DNA from: Triplophysa rosa
Taxonomy: Eukaryota; Chordata; Actinopteri; Cypriniformes; Nemacheilidae
Direction of reading: 5' to 3'
Assembly (NCBI RefSeq): GCF_024868665.1
Contig: NC_079907.1
Coordinates: forward strand, 21,872,834-21,936,833
DNA: 64,000 bases
The translations under genes and the position numbers were made by a program. The notes under the pieces were generated by a model that searched no databases, was not told where the DNA came from, and saw only the letters and a list, made by a program, of their open reading frames with translations. Every line of letters begins with the position of its first letter. The stretch's first letter is position 1. Positions 35,917-46,545 of the stretch are shown in pieces.

Positions 35917-36575
35917 AGATCGGGCAACATGCTATTTCATGAATTCTGACTTCTTTACACTGTTAAACATGCTGGCTTCTCATGCTTAACATGGTCAACT
36001 TGTTCAAATGACACTCCCCCAGAACTCCAACTTGTTTCAGAAAGTTTTTTATAAATCCTATTCCTTTTATTGAGCAATTCTCCCGGAAAAGCACGCCCAC
36101 GGCAAGGTGAAAGAAATGCACCAACCGACAAGCAACAGGAAGACCCGCTTATCAAGATTGGCTGCGCTACGTCAAGATTGGCTGCCCTGTGGGCCTGCAG
36201 CTGCAGCTCGTTACTCTTGCGATAGTGAGAGAAATTGAGGTGTGTTTGTTTGTTCATGGAATTTCAGTGACGGATGTCATATAAACGGTGGATATAATGC
36301 TGGATTTGGAGATCGTTTGAAACTGATACATGGTGTGGTCCCAGTGCTAAAAAAATCCGGACATGAACTGCACGCGGTAAGTCAAACTAAGTCATTTGTC
36401 TGTGTTTTGTTGGCAATCCGCGCTTACTTGCATAATGTAAACAACACGAAGGGATAATTGCGATGATGTATTGTGTGCTCGTGCTGTAGTTCCGTCCCCC
36501 TGCCTGCCTCCAGCAGCTCGTCTTTTTCCGGAAATAAACGTACAGCTGTATCTCTCTTTTATAAATTTGATCATT
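35917..36575 (+). mobile_element. TTAA-type family B, copy B3
   Basis: It follows TTAA at 35913-35916 and holds the family blocks in order: CTGACTTCTTTACACTGTTAA, CATGGTCAACTTGT, GGGCCTGCAGCTGCAGCTCG, GGATTTGGAGATCGTTTG, CCGGACATGAACTGCACGCG and AACGTACAGCTGTATCTCTC. The right end is not resolved because telomere-like sequence begins near 36589. The frame 36242-36457 reads INGGYNAGFGDRLKLIHGVV and matches frames in B1 and B2, but the differences between copies change amino acids freely. Confidence 0.7.
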
Positions 36576-36588
36576 TTTATTCATAAAG

Positions 36589-36627
36589 TTTAGGTTTAGG
36601 GTAAGGTTAGGGTAGGTGTAGGGCATT
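36589..36627. repeat. Short telomere-like tract
   Basis: TTTAGGTTTAGGGTAAGG and TTAGGGTAGG are degenerate TTAGGG units. Such short interstitial tracts are a frequent component of fish MITEs and do not imply a chromosome end. Confidence 0.6.
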
Positions 36628-36759
36628 AAATTATCTAAATAAGTTGCCATCATTTTATAATGTTTTATAAAAAAAAAATATTTACACTCTGTTATTATTG
36701 CATAATGTTTAATGAACAACAATACTGATGTGCAAATAGTAACGTTATCTGACACTTTT

Positions 36760-39113
36760 TATAAGTAAACAGCATATAACTACTATTTGTACTTAATCCA
36801 AAGAAAATACAGTAAATCTATATTCACTTAGTGTTAACAGAACTTACTACTATTTAAACTTAGTGTAAATAGCATCGGTGGCTATTTTCAATTATTGTAA
36901 ATAGCATCTATTGCTACAAATAGCCGCTGCCATTAAATAAATCAAATGACAAAGAACACAACCTACTCTGATCTTGTAAACACAGGAAGGTTTCCGAAAG
37001 TGTGCTTAACACTATTGTTTGACCGCTTACCAAATGGGTAGAAAATGTCAAGTTAACTAAAGTGGAACATGGCAAAGTTATAAACACCTGAGTGAGGCAA
37101 TTGAGCGTTGAGTCACAAGTCGAAAGCAATAATCCTGGGATTCTGGTTTTCTTAGGCAGTACTAAAGCAAGCATGACTTTTATTGCTCACAGTTCTGGTT
37201 AGCGATTTGTACAAACCCCTCTCCCAACTTTTAGACTTGGCTGTACTCCAATTGAGGAGAGTGCTTTTACCTTAAAATGAAAAGAAAAAATAGGTGAAAA
37301 AAATATATTTTATAGAGACCAGAATATCATTGTAACATTGTGGTCTTTTGAGTGGACCATGTCCTAAGCAACCACCACAGTTTGGCATTGTGATAGCAAC
37401 TTTTGCATGGCTAGGGATTAAATAAATATCTAGCTCATATTTATGTCCTGCGATTGACTGGCCATATCCAAGCCTCCTGTCACCCTATAGACAAAAAGAG
37501 GATTCAGAGAATGGACGGATAGTTCTCATTTGCATTTCTGACTTAACTCGTCCTATTACATTCATTGTTACCCTTTATTGGGGAACATCTCCACACGTTC
37601 AAGCAATCAAGAGCAGACGGCAAGTCAAACAAAGGAACTAACTGCACCCGAACAGTGTCTTTCTCTCCCGCATCACACCCTTCCAGAGTACCATCCTACC
37701 CACTGAGTATCATCCATCATGCTTGATAACTGATGCAACTCAATCGCTCTCCCGGAGAGACAGCAGCGGTGGGACGGCCCCTCCGTCTATGAGCAGCACG
37801 TGCGAAGAACAGCAGTAAAAGAGAAGAAATCCCACAGAAATGAGGATAGATAGGGCACCTACAACAGGTCAGGCCGGCACATACACACACCTACACACGA
37901 AGGTGCGCTTTTGGAGAAAAGATCTTGTTTTAAATCTGTGCTAAACACGCAGTGAGAACCCATTGTGCTTATATTTCTATTCCTAAAAGTCCAACAATGT
38001 ATCAATCTTGTGGAGTGCTAGTGCCTATAAAAACATATCTCAGACCGAAGACAGTATTAAGTGAAGAACTGTAAGTGGTCTTGAGAATTTGAAATGTACA
38101 GATAGCATGTTTTGTTGATAAGGCCTGGAATGTGTGTGCCAAACCTGAGAAATAGAATCTGTGATATGTGACGTGTCCTGACACTGAGAAGTCGTGTTAG
38201 GATTTGGACATGCAGTACTACCGTACAGTATTTGTTCAGCTCTTATAAGTCTTACAGTCCTCTGAACATTGTAGTACAGAAATATATTCATTTGCCTGCT
38301 ACTTCAACCTTGATGTTTAAAAGGAACATCATGTTTGTGAAGGGCAGTCAGCAAGAAAGATGCGTTCAAACACAGCCACATTATTACCATGTGTCCTAAC
38401 ATCTTCCTTAGCTTGTGAAAAAAGATCAAAAATAAATGCAGCAACTTTCTAAGCATTCAGATCTCGATTTGAGTTCAGACAGTAGAAACTATTAATATTT
38501 CAATACAAGGTTATTAGATGCCTCAAACTATGAAAACTAAGAGCTCTAAAAAACAACCAAAAAGTTTCATCTGCTAAAAAAGGAAAGCCTTTGGAGACAA
38601 CGAGATAAAATATCCTTTTAAAATGCTGATGCCACATCCAAAACTGATGAGTGAGTTTAAAAAGAGACAGCAGGTGTAGTTTCCCGAACTTCAAAGATAT
38701 CTCAACATCTGCCTGTTTATTTGATCTAGAAGGTTCTGATGTGTAAAACTGTTCAAATGTGACAGCGAGAGGAATTCATGTTAATACAGGGCACCAAACA
38801 TTCGATGCGTGTGTAAGCAGAAGCTAAATTTGTGCATATATGTCTTATCGTGGGACTGTCTGGGAACAGATTTCAGCGAAAGAAGCAGTACAAGATCCTA
38901 TCCAATTCACACTTTGAATCTTACACATCGTTTACAGCCCACAGCACACTTACCATTTGTGATTTTAGCTCGTTCATCTGGAACGCTCTTCAGTGTCATC
39001 AAACTCAAACAGTATCTTGAAGATTACAAATGACCAGTATTTGTGTAAGATGTAGTGAAATGTAGATTTATAAACCAAACTAGATTTGTGTGTTTTCTGA
39101 GTGTGGGTTGGGG
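36760..39113. other. Intergenic DNA, no gene recognised
   Basis: No exon was supported. The overlapping plus frames at 38809-39033 and several minus frames are unrecognised. Confidence 0.45.
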
Positions 39114-39117
39114 TTAA

Positions 39118-39475
39118 AGGAGTAGTTCATTTTCAAAATACATGTTCATGATAATTTACTCACCCCCATGTCATCCGAGATGTGTAAGTATTTGTTTCTT
39201 TAGTCGAAAAGAAATGAAGGTTTTTGATGAAAACATTCCAGGATTTTTCTCCATATAGTGGACTTCAATGGACTCCAAACGGACCTCCAAATGTCAAAAT
39301 GACAGTTTCAGTGGGCTTTAAACGATACCAGACGATGAATAAGGATATTATCTAGCCAAACGATCGGCCATTTTCTAAAAATTTTTTTATGTATATGCTT
39401 TATAAACACTAATGCTCGCCTTGCTCTGTTCTGCGATGCGCGTCCATGACTTCACGTCATTACATTGAAAAGGTC
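39118..39475 (+). repeat. TTAA-type repeat, AGGAGTAGTTCA end
   Basis: After TTAA (39114-39117) the sequence reads AGGAGTAGTTCATTTTC, then TTACTCACCCCCATGTCATC, GGACTTCAATGGACTCC and ACTTCACGTCATTACATTG. These are familiar cyprinid MITE blocks. No matching right end was found, so the limit is approximate. Confidence 0.6.
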
Positions 39476-40476
39476 GGTGATCGGTGATCTTTGAGCTGTT
39501 GAGATATTTGACTTGACATGAAGCTGCCGTCATGAGCTAAACTACAGCAGTAAGTTATTAGCAGAAGAGCCAACACATCTCTTTAGGAAAAACCTCAAGT
39601 GGCATCCGGGCGCTGGGAAGCAACCACCTGTCACGGCTGACAGGACAACATGACAGCTGACTCGTCTGGAGCACACCGCTGAAAACACACTGGACGCTAA
39701 CAGTAGCGCCAGCAAACACTGCCTGTTACACCTGCGGCGGCATTTTCAATGGTGCTACTTGAAACCATTTAGCCAGCATTGTCTTCAAAACTTATAACAG
39801 CGTGAATGCATGAATAGCCATTAATAATATATCTGACTGTCTGTCGGAATGCATTTATTAATTTACTTGCATCGTTCGGTCAATTTTGTTTTTCTTTTTT
39901 ATGTGTATTCACTCAAACCAGGGCTCATTGGATCATAATATTCATAAAGCAGCGGGGCAGGTCAACATCAATTACATCTTCATCTAATTTTCACTTCTTC
40001 GCATTTTAGTCAAAAGGACAGAGCATCAAGCACTAATGTAGCCGCTTGTACTGCATGTGTGCTGGATTCCCATTAGCAGCAGATATTGCTGACAGCTGAC
40101 CGTCATCTGCTGATACATCCATATGCATGACAACAACACGCTCCCGTCTCAGCAGCGACAGGCATCCTGCCAGCATAGGCAACTCTGATTCCCATACAGC
40201 AGAGGGGAATAGATCACACAACGCTCTTTAGGATCAATGTGTGATGTTAACCGACACGCCTGACCTCAAAAGCAAAAAAATTCGGGTGTTTTGACAGTGA
40301 AGCTGGGACAGCTTGTCGGGTCATTTGTAGAGGTGTCATAAAGGGGAGCAACATGATTGACAGGTTTTTATATGGCCATATGCTAAATTATCCGTTTAAG
40401 TTATCGGTGTAGAGAAAAGATGAGCCCGTTTCTGGCCAAGCCGTGCTTGTGTTGCTTGTGAGGTTACAGTACACAC

Positions 40477-40682
40477 CTGGTGGATGAAGACTTGGGCTCC
40501 ACGCGGGCTGAGCAGCAGGATAGCCCTTCTGAGCGTGTCTCTGTACCGGTTGAGCTCCTCCGTGCGCATGGAGGTGAACAAACTGGAAAACACACCACTG
40601 ATGTTCCTGTCCACACGCTGAAGAGATACATCTAAACCCTGCCGGGATGTCTGGTCCAGAAAGCTTTGAAGACCACGGATGT
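40477..40682 (-). CDS. Coding exon of an unidentified minus-strand gene
   Basis: On the minus strand the acceptor TTTTCTGTGTCGCAG is followed by 206 bases and then the donor CACCAG|GTGTGTAC. The first two bases complete a codon and the remaining 68 codons are open. The peptide begins [20 protein letters not shown], continues [20 protein letters not shown] and ends [10 protein letters not shown]. It looks mostly helical, hydrophilic and intracellular, with no signal peptide or membrane segment visible. The exon at 60184-60247 precedes it in perfect phase. I do not recognise the protein. The next exon, which must start in phase 0, was not found downstream in this window. Confidence 0.8.
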
Positions 40683-41714
40683 CTGCGACACAGAAAACAC
40701 AGTTATGTCATTACTTATAAAGTTCATGCAGTCAAAATGACACATGACTGGCCACCAAATCATAAAACCTTTACTCATCCATGAGCGAAACTTACTCACT
40801 GACCACACAGAATGAGAGAAAAAGTTCCAGTTGTCGTCATGAAGGCCAAAGTCAAAACCTTGAATATGACACAAAATCCCATCCTCGATTCAAGTCGTGC
40901 TGAAGTTCACAGCGATTTAATAGTTCTCAATGAGATCCTTGCAGTGGTCAGACATGCCATGACCAGACAGTTGTTGAGATATAGGCAGTGATGATTCGTT
41001 GGTGGTCAACTAGCTCCCGGGTTACCGGCTGTTCAGGAATGCATCAGAGATGTTGAAGCAAATTGTATATAGATGGCAGCCCTAAAATATTCATGAAAAC
41101 TGCAATCTGTTTTGCTTTATCACTGCTCTCGATTTTCCATCTGCCACATAATTCCATTCGGAAATATGGTATGAAGAACCATTCAGAAACTCAAGAAAAA
41201 TATGCATGGCTCCTCAGAGAAGTTTACTTTAATGGGTGAGACCTCAGATGATCTATAATGAGTGAGTAATTAGAGAAATATCCGGTCTTGCCGTAGCTTT
41301 GGTGGTTTCAGGAACTATTTCAATGCCATGTGCCCAGCTATTGTGTCTCACCCTGAGAAGCAAATTGGCCATCACGCCCTCTCAGTGGCGACTAATTGAC
41401 AGGCAGAAAGAAAAGCTTTATTGAAATAAATGAGTGGCAGTCTGAGACCAGCTGCAGAACTGCAAAAACTGGTAAGACACACATAGAGTTGTAACGTTAC
41501 CCTGAACATTACAGTCATTGTGGTTTATTTAACAAATGATAACCAGTAAACGTGTTGCATTCTATCGTTGGCAATAACAAGAACTATCAAGGCAAATTGT
41601 GACCAATTTGAACCCAAACTGACTTTCCAGTTTAATGAAACACATCAAAGCATGTTTAATACTAAACATTTTTTTTCTCTCCATATGGCAGAGACCTACT
41701 CATAAGTAAATTAA

Positions 41715-41930
41715 AGGGATACTTCACTAACCACCAGTCCACCCCCGACCCCCGAAATCCAAATAATTTTTCATACTATGGTAGTCAATGATGTCCCAGA
41801 AATGTCAGTCGCTTATATTTTTCCAAATATGTTTCTTTGTGTTCAACAGAACAAAACATTTATATTGTATAGGTTTGGGACAACTTGAGGGTGAGTAAAT
41901 GATGACAGAATTTTCATTTTTTGGTGGATT
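41715..41930 (+). repeat. TTAA-type repeat, AGGGATACTTCA end
   Basis: TTAA (41711-41714) is followed by AGGGATACTTCACTAACC. Further in are CATACTATGGTAGTCAATG, TTTGTGTTCAACAGAAC and GGGTGAGTAAATGATGACAG, a very common cyprinid repeat in family order. The right TTAA end is missing. Confidence 0.65.
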
Positions 41931-42090
41931 TTTTTCTGTTTTATGTGATTTGTCAGTCTTTACTGTCCTGATGTCAGATGATTGCTGCATTCCTGTAAAG
42001 ACTGTGAGACAGCTCACATGAAAAACATAAAATGCAACGAAAGCCTAAAATGCTCTTATTTTTACCATTAGTCTCTCAGCTTTCAATTAG

Positions 42091-42105
42091 TTTTTTTTTT
42101 TTTTT
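42091..42105. repeat. Poly(T) run
   Basis: Fifteen T residues; the reverse strand is a poly(A) tract but no retroposed sequence could be recognised next to it. Confidence 0.8.
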
Positions 42106-42779
42106 GCTGTTGTTCGAAAGTGCTTGAGCAAACTTTTGGAATTGCAGCACTGCATTAAGAATAAAGGTTCGTTGGTTAAAAAAATATCAAATGCTTTTAG
42201 CAAATATAATAGATTATTGGAAAAGTCCATTAGTACAAGAAAATGATGTCATCATTTACTTATTCTTGTATCATTTTAACTTCAAGTTTTCTTTTTCTTG
42301 GAAATAAAAATGTCAAGAGATTTAATGTAAGCACACAAAAATACACTCAACTTCTGTGTTGTCTTCCTTCTGTTAGTCTTCCAAAGTGATACAATAGTTG
42401 TGTGGAATATGCAAAAATTCAAGTCAGATATGGAAGCATAAGAAATGGAAATGACACAAAACTGAGTGAGCATCGATCCAAATATGCTATTGTAGTAGCC
42501 TACTCATTGTGCCGAGACAAAAATAATAAGACACACGAAAAACACAGACATTTGCCATTATTGACTTTGTTTGGATTCCAAGTATAGACTACTTATAAAG
42601 TCATTTCCATAGGATATTATATTGATTTTTACATTTTATTTATTCACGTATTTGGTCAACTTCTTCCTTTTCAGTTAAGAGGAAATGAAAATCACTTCAA
42701 AAGATTAGTAAACAACGAAATAAAAACTCGTGTTTATTCATCTAAAGTGTTCAGCAAAATAAGTTGAAAATGCCATATG

Positions 42780-42910
42780 GCGTCAAGAATGCTTGTGGAA
42801 CAATTGTCGTCACTTACAGTCGACTCGACACCCCCACTCTTCGCGCTGCTTGCATTTTGCATGCGTAGCACAAGCACGTGATGGATTGAGAACTTTTCGC
42901 GGTCATTGCC
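42780..42910 (+). promoter_or_regulatory. Candidate promoter and untranslated first exon
   Basis: This short stretch is richer in CpG than its surroundings (TCGACTCGACACCCCCACTC, CTTCGCGCTGC, TTCGCGGTC), contains an E-box CACGTG, and ends GTCATTGCC|GTAAGTTT, a near-consensus splice donor. It lies 670 bases upstream of the first coding exon of the C48-like gene on the same strand. The only ATG after the E-box is followed at once by TGA, so it would be untranslated. RNA evidence is lacking. Confidence 0.35.
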
Positions 42911-43584
42911 GTAAGTTTAAATGTTTTGTCCATGTGTGATTATATCCAGTATACAAAATGTTGTCGGTCTATGTATGCTGTTTACTACTTGTTTATACAA
43001 AGAGTTTGTATAGGTGAACTAGCCAACCATAATATCACTCTGTTTGCCCGTCACTCGTTTTAAATACATTTAACTAAACTAAACTAAACTAGCTAATTAT
43101 ATGGCATATGTATACGTTGAAACCACTGGATAGTGTACTGTCCCTAATTTTAAGTTTAATTATTTGTGGTGAAAATAAGTTTGTGGAAGTGCTTGATGCT
43201 GTTGATTTGATATAAACGTACTGATATAAGTTACATACAAATGGTTTCAGTAGGATTCGTTAGTTAACGAAAAATGTAACTGTACTTCTACAGCATTTGT
43301 TATTTTCGTTTACATTTACTAAAACATTATTACATTTAAAAGTTGTATTTGTTAAGTTAATATGGACAATAAACAGCTATGTTTTTATTAAGTAACGTTA
43401 ACAAATGACAAGTTTATGGATATATTGGTCTCATCGATTGTTTAGACATGGGCATGTTCACGTTCAATGCGCGGTTGCGCTTTTGTTTAAAGATCTGATG
43501 TTTAGTGTGCGATTGCACTTTTGTTCAGAGATGGTCATATTCAGTGCCAAATTATCATTTATTATTTTTGTGTGTAAACAACAG

Positions 43585-44379
43585 GCATATTGCATACAGA
43601 TTAATGCCTGGGAAATGGGCTGAAAAAACAGGACTTGATTTACAGGTAAATTCCACAAAGACTCAAATTGTTACTTCTTAAAATGTTAAAATTAACTTAC
43701 CTTTCTTTTGTTGTATTAAAGGGATTTCCAGGACAACTTTACGGTAATGTCTGTGGTGTCTTCATGTTAATGGTATGACTGTTTTGTTTTTGTATGTTTG
43801 ATTATGCACTGTTTATAGGCTGTAACTGTTTATTATGTGCCTCATTTGTTTAGTCTGCATTTTACGTGGTGATGGATTCTGCATTTGACTACACGATTGT
43901 GAGTACTTTTCTACAAAGATGTGAAGTTAGTGTGATCAAATGCAAAGGGGTGTTAACTTGCATGTTATAAACAGCTGGACATGCCAGAACTACGGAAATG
44001 GTGGTGCGTGATGTTGATGGAAAACTATGGGCTGGATAGGTACAGTATTTCTTTAAATAAAAAGAGAGTTCTCGGTGTTATTTATTTCATAGAATCAATG
44101 GCAGATTTGAAAAAAGCCAGTGCGTGGTGTTCGGAGCATTCAGGTGTGCTGCTTGGTTCTGTTCAGCTGCCCAAAGTACTCAGCATGGAGGACCAAGATG
44201 TTTCAGAGGCCACGGAAACATTACAAAAGGCTGAATTTTCAGAGGACAGACTTGCAGCTCTTGAACCCTTCAGTTTTGTCTTTACTGAAATCAAAGATAT
44301 GAGTGTATTCCTTGATAATGTTGTTGATATCATGAACCTGAAAGTGTTCTGTGAAGCTGAAACTAAAGAAAATGCATAA
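43585..44379 (+). CDS. C48 (Ulp1/SENP-like) protease fragment fused to an SMC5-hinge-like tail
   Basis: Exons 43585-43645, 43722-43772, 43854-43898 and 43975 onward have AG/GT borders and join in frame, the last reading through to TAA at 44377-44379. The joined peptide contains RLMPGKWAEKTGLDLQ, GFPGQLYGNVCGVFMLM, SAFYVVMDSAFDYTI and DMPELRKWWCVMLMENYGLD. The Gln six residues before Cys-Gly fits the oxyanion Gln and nucleophile Cys of Ulp1-type proteases, although the usual Asp before that Cys is Val. The catalytic His and Asp would lie upstream and were not found, so this is probably a truncated or pseudogenised copy. The last 93 residues hold FSFVFTEIKDMSVFLDNVVD, weakly like the SMC5 hinge. 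Translation could begin at the ATG at 43604. Confidence 0.55.
44040..44092 (+). other. Possible mini-intron in the last exon
   Basis: GATAG|GTACAG at 44040 and TTCATAG at 44092 bracket 53 bases. Splicing there would shift frame to a short ending. A neighbouring donor (ACA|GTATTT at 44045) would remove 48 bases and keep the long frame. As the unspliced frame is also open, retention is the simplest reading; introns this short are unusual in fish. Confidence 0.2.
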
Positions 44380-44435
44380 CATGCCATTGTTTCTTTTGGC
44401 ATTTCTTCTTTTGTTTTTACTGAAGTGACTAGTAA

Positions 44436-44441
44436 AATAAA
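44436..44441 (+). terminator. Polyadenylation signal AATAAA
   Basis: AATAAA lies 57 bases after the stop codon of the C48-like gene and is followed by a T-rich stretch (TTTGTATAATC, then CTTTTTTATTT). This supports a real 3' end on the plus strand. Confidence 0.6.
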
Positions 44442-44776
44442 ACCTCAAATAATTTGTATAATCTTTTTTATTTAAATTTAAAGGTACTTTTGCGTTTCTG
44501 TTTAGGAACCTACACGTTATGTTGTCTCTCGAAAAACATGCTTTTTTCACATCCATACTTTAACTCATTCATTTTTCCCGCTTTTAAAAAGGAAAACTCG
44601 TGAATAGACTGATATCTGAACTCTTATCATCATGGGTTTAGTAAAGTAGAAACAGACGATTCAATGTATTGGTAGTATATACATTCTCTGAGAATTTACA
44701 TGTTTAAATTTGGTCTGAAAATGTTACATCCATAATGCAGCAATTGCCCACCTGATAATTTCCTTGATAATAATAA

Positions 44777-45345
44777 AATCAGAATCAGAAAGAGCTTTAT
44801 TGCAAAGTATGTTTGCACATACAAGGAATTTTGTTTTGGTGACGGGAGCATCCAGTACACAGAAACGGCAACTACAGTACACAGATGATTTAAGTGAGGG
44901 CCTATGGGTATAACAAATAAGAAATACAATACAATAAACATAAGATAAAGGTATAGAGAGTAAAGCTATGTGTGTATGTAAATATGTACAAGTAAAAAAT
45001 AAGAATAGACTATTGTAGTACAATTATGTGCTATATACAGCAGAATGAATTATAATTTACAGAAAAATTTGTATAAAAATAGATGGTGTATTACCTGGAG
45101 GATATAATTAATATTGCACTTAATTAAGAGTTATTAAATTGCACGGTGGGTAAAAAACATTGAACTGTTCAAGAGGTAGATGGCCTGAGGGAAGAAGCTG
45201 TTTTTGTGTCTGGTTGTTTTGGTGCTCAGTGCTCTGTGCTCTGTAGCGCCGACCAGACGGCAGCAGTGTGAAGAGATGATGGCTTGGATGTGAGAGGTCC
45301 AGGGTGACTTTCTGAGCCCTTTTCCTCACTCTGGATATATACATG
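44777..45345. repeat. LINE 3'-region type repeat
   Basis: It starts AATCAGAATCAGAAAGAGC and TTTATTGCAAAGT, a classic opening of a widespread fish repeat. It later has GGCCTGAGGGAAGAAGCTG, TGGTGCTCAGTGCTCTG, CGACCAGACGGCAGCAG and CACTCTGGATATATAC in the expected order. This resembles the 3' region of a non-LTR retrotransposon. The frames inside it are not genes. Confidence 0.65.
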
Positions 45346-45388
45346 ATAGACTTTGCCGTTATATTATAATATAACATTTATTTTAAAT

Positions 45389-45412
45389 TATATATATATA
45401 TACTGTATATAT
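45389..45412. repeat. (TA)n microsatellite
   Basis: TATATATATATACTGTATAT and similar sequence. Confidence 0.8.
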
Positions 45413-45537
45413 ATACTAGTCATACTTTATTTAAATGTTAAAATAAAATAATACAAAGATATAATCCTTGTTATAGTTCTGGAGTGATAAACTGTCCGGT
45501 TTATTTGTGACGTCGCAGGAAGCGAAGGTGTCTGAGA

Positions 45538-45909
45538 GTGCAAATGCAATTCTGCAGCCAGATGCTATTGGCTCAGTCTGCACTTCTGTCTACAGTAGAA
45601 TCTGATGGGTTGACAGGTGAGAAGGTGCAGGCTGCTTTAGATCGTAGCTTCAGTACCAGCTGTTGTAATCCCGGTGAAATTGAACAAATGCACTCATGGG
45701 AATCTCATAATGAGCGCCGTAAGAGATCATCAAAGAGCCGAGGTACAGAAGACACCCCAGAAAACATGTCCAGTCTCCAGTGGAATGTTCTCAGGGGAGA
45801 TGAGTTAGATGATGTCATCCACTCCCTCTTAATTCCTTTGCTTTCCCTCATACAATTTTCTGAACAAGAAGAATTTCTTCTCTTCCATTTTGCAATTTCC
45901 CCCCTGTGA
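45538..45909 (+). other. 123-codon open frame, unrecognised
   Basis: One of the longest frames in the window. It starts MQMQFCSQMLLAQSALLSTV and includes SKSRGTEDTPENMSSLQWNV. It contains a strong donor-like site GACAG|GTGAGAAG at 45616 and an acceptor-like CGTCGCAG at 45519, so a short exon here is possible. In 64 kb, a chance frame of this length is expected, and no domain was recognised. Confidence 0.15.
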
Positions 45910-45972
45910 TTGCTTGTGTTGACAACGTGCACTGTAGTTCCAGAGGCAGTGTGAGTCGTTACGGGTAACCCT

Positions 45973-45984
45973 ACACACACACAC

Positions 45985-46034
<50 letters not shown>
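45973..46034. repeat. (CA)n microsatellite
   Basis: About 31 CA units with one CG interruption near 45989. It produces false Cys-Val frames on the minus strand (45705-46049, 45829-46032). Confidence 0.95.
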
Positions 46035-46035
<1 letters not shown>

Positions 46036-46256
46036 AACTGAATGGTCACAGCACTTTAAGGAAAAGCTGTGAGATCGTCAGCAAGAGCTTTTTTTCTTTG
46101 CGGTGGAGTGTCTGACAAAGGACAGACATTAGAAGACACAGAAAGGAGAGAAAGTCAACTAAAGTGCACGTGACGCATGTGGAGACACTTTTCTGCCTCA
46201 TACCAATCATGAAGGACACATTACCTGCCCATATCACAAATGGGTGACTCATTTAA

Positions 46257-46435
46257 AGTCCCTGTGAACCGGAAGTTGCGATCGTTTTTACTTCCGTATT
46301 TTGACGCATTTCCGATTGAAATGGAATGTTGAATGAGAAAAATAGTGGGCGTGGCTTTTGTCTTTCTCTGCAATTTGATTGGATGAATAAAAATAGCCGT
46401 TGCATTTTGAAATGAAACTGTCAGCAGAAACTGGA
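46257..46435 (+). mobile_element. AGTCCC-family MITE, partial copy 2
   Basis: TTAA (46253-46256) is followed by AGTCCCTGTGAACCGGAAG, and GTGGGCGTGGCTTTTG and GTTGCATTTTGAAATGAAAC recur as in copy 1 at 10130-10534. Similarity stops near 46435 and the right end is absent. Confidence 0.75.
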
Positions 46436-46499
46436 GAGCGCGTTTTATTCTTTTACTCAATGATGAATAAACTTTCAGTTAATCCGCAGGTCACACGGA

Positions 46500-46545
46500 G
46501 AGCACGATCCGTACGGATCACGGATCATCCCGCGACCACGATACC
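46500..46545. repeat. Palindrome-containing fragment shared with the hAT at 49960
   Basis: CGATCCGTACGGATCACGG followed by ATCATCCCGCG matches CGATCCGTGCGGATCACAG plus ATCATTCGCG at 50951-50980. GATCCGTACGGATC at 46506-46519 is a perfect 14-base palindrome. It is probably a fragment of the same transposon family. Confidence 0.5.

Noticed and set aside
36589..36627. Telomeric TTAGGG array or chromosome fusion point
   Set aside because: There are only a few degenerate units, and they resemble the short telomere-like tracts inside fish MITEs.
36387..36755. 122-codon minus frame
   Set aside because: It runs through the end of family B copy B3, a telomere-like tract and poly(A) sequence, so it is repeat-derived.
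44040..44092. 53-base intron in the C48-like gene
   Set aside because: It is below the usual minimum intron size in fish and would break the long frame; the unspliced frame is open, so it is kept only as a low-confidence alternative.
45705..46049. Minus-strand frame of 114 codons rich in Cys-Val
   Set aside because: It is generated by the (CA)n microsatellite at 45973-46034.
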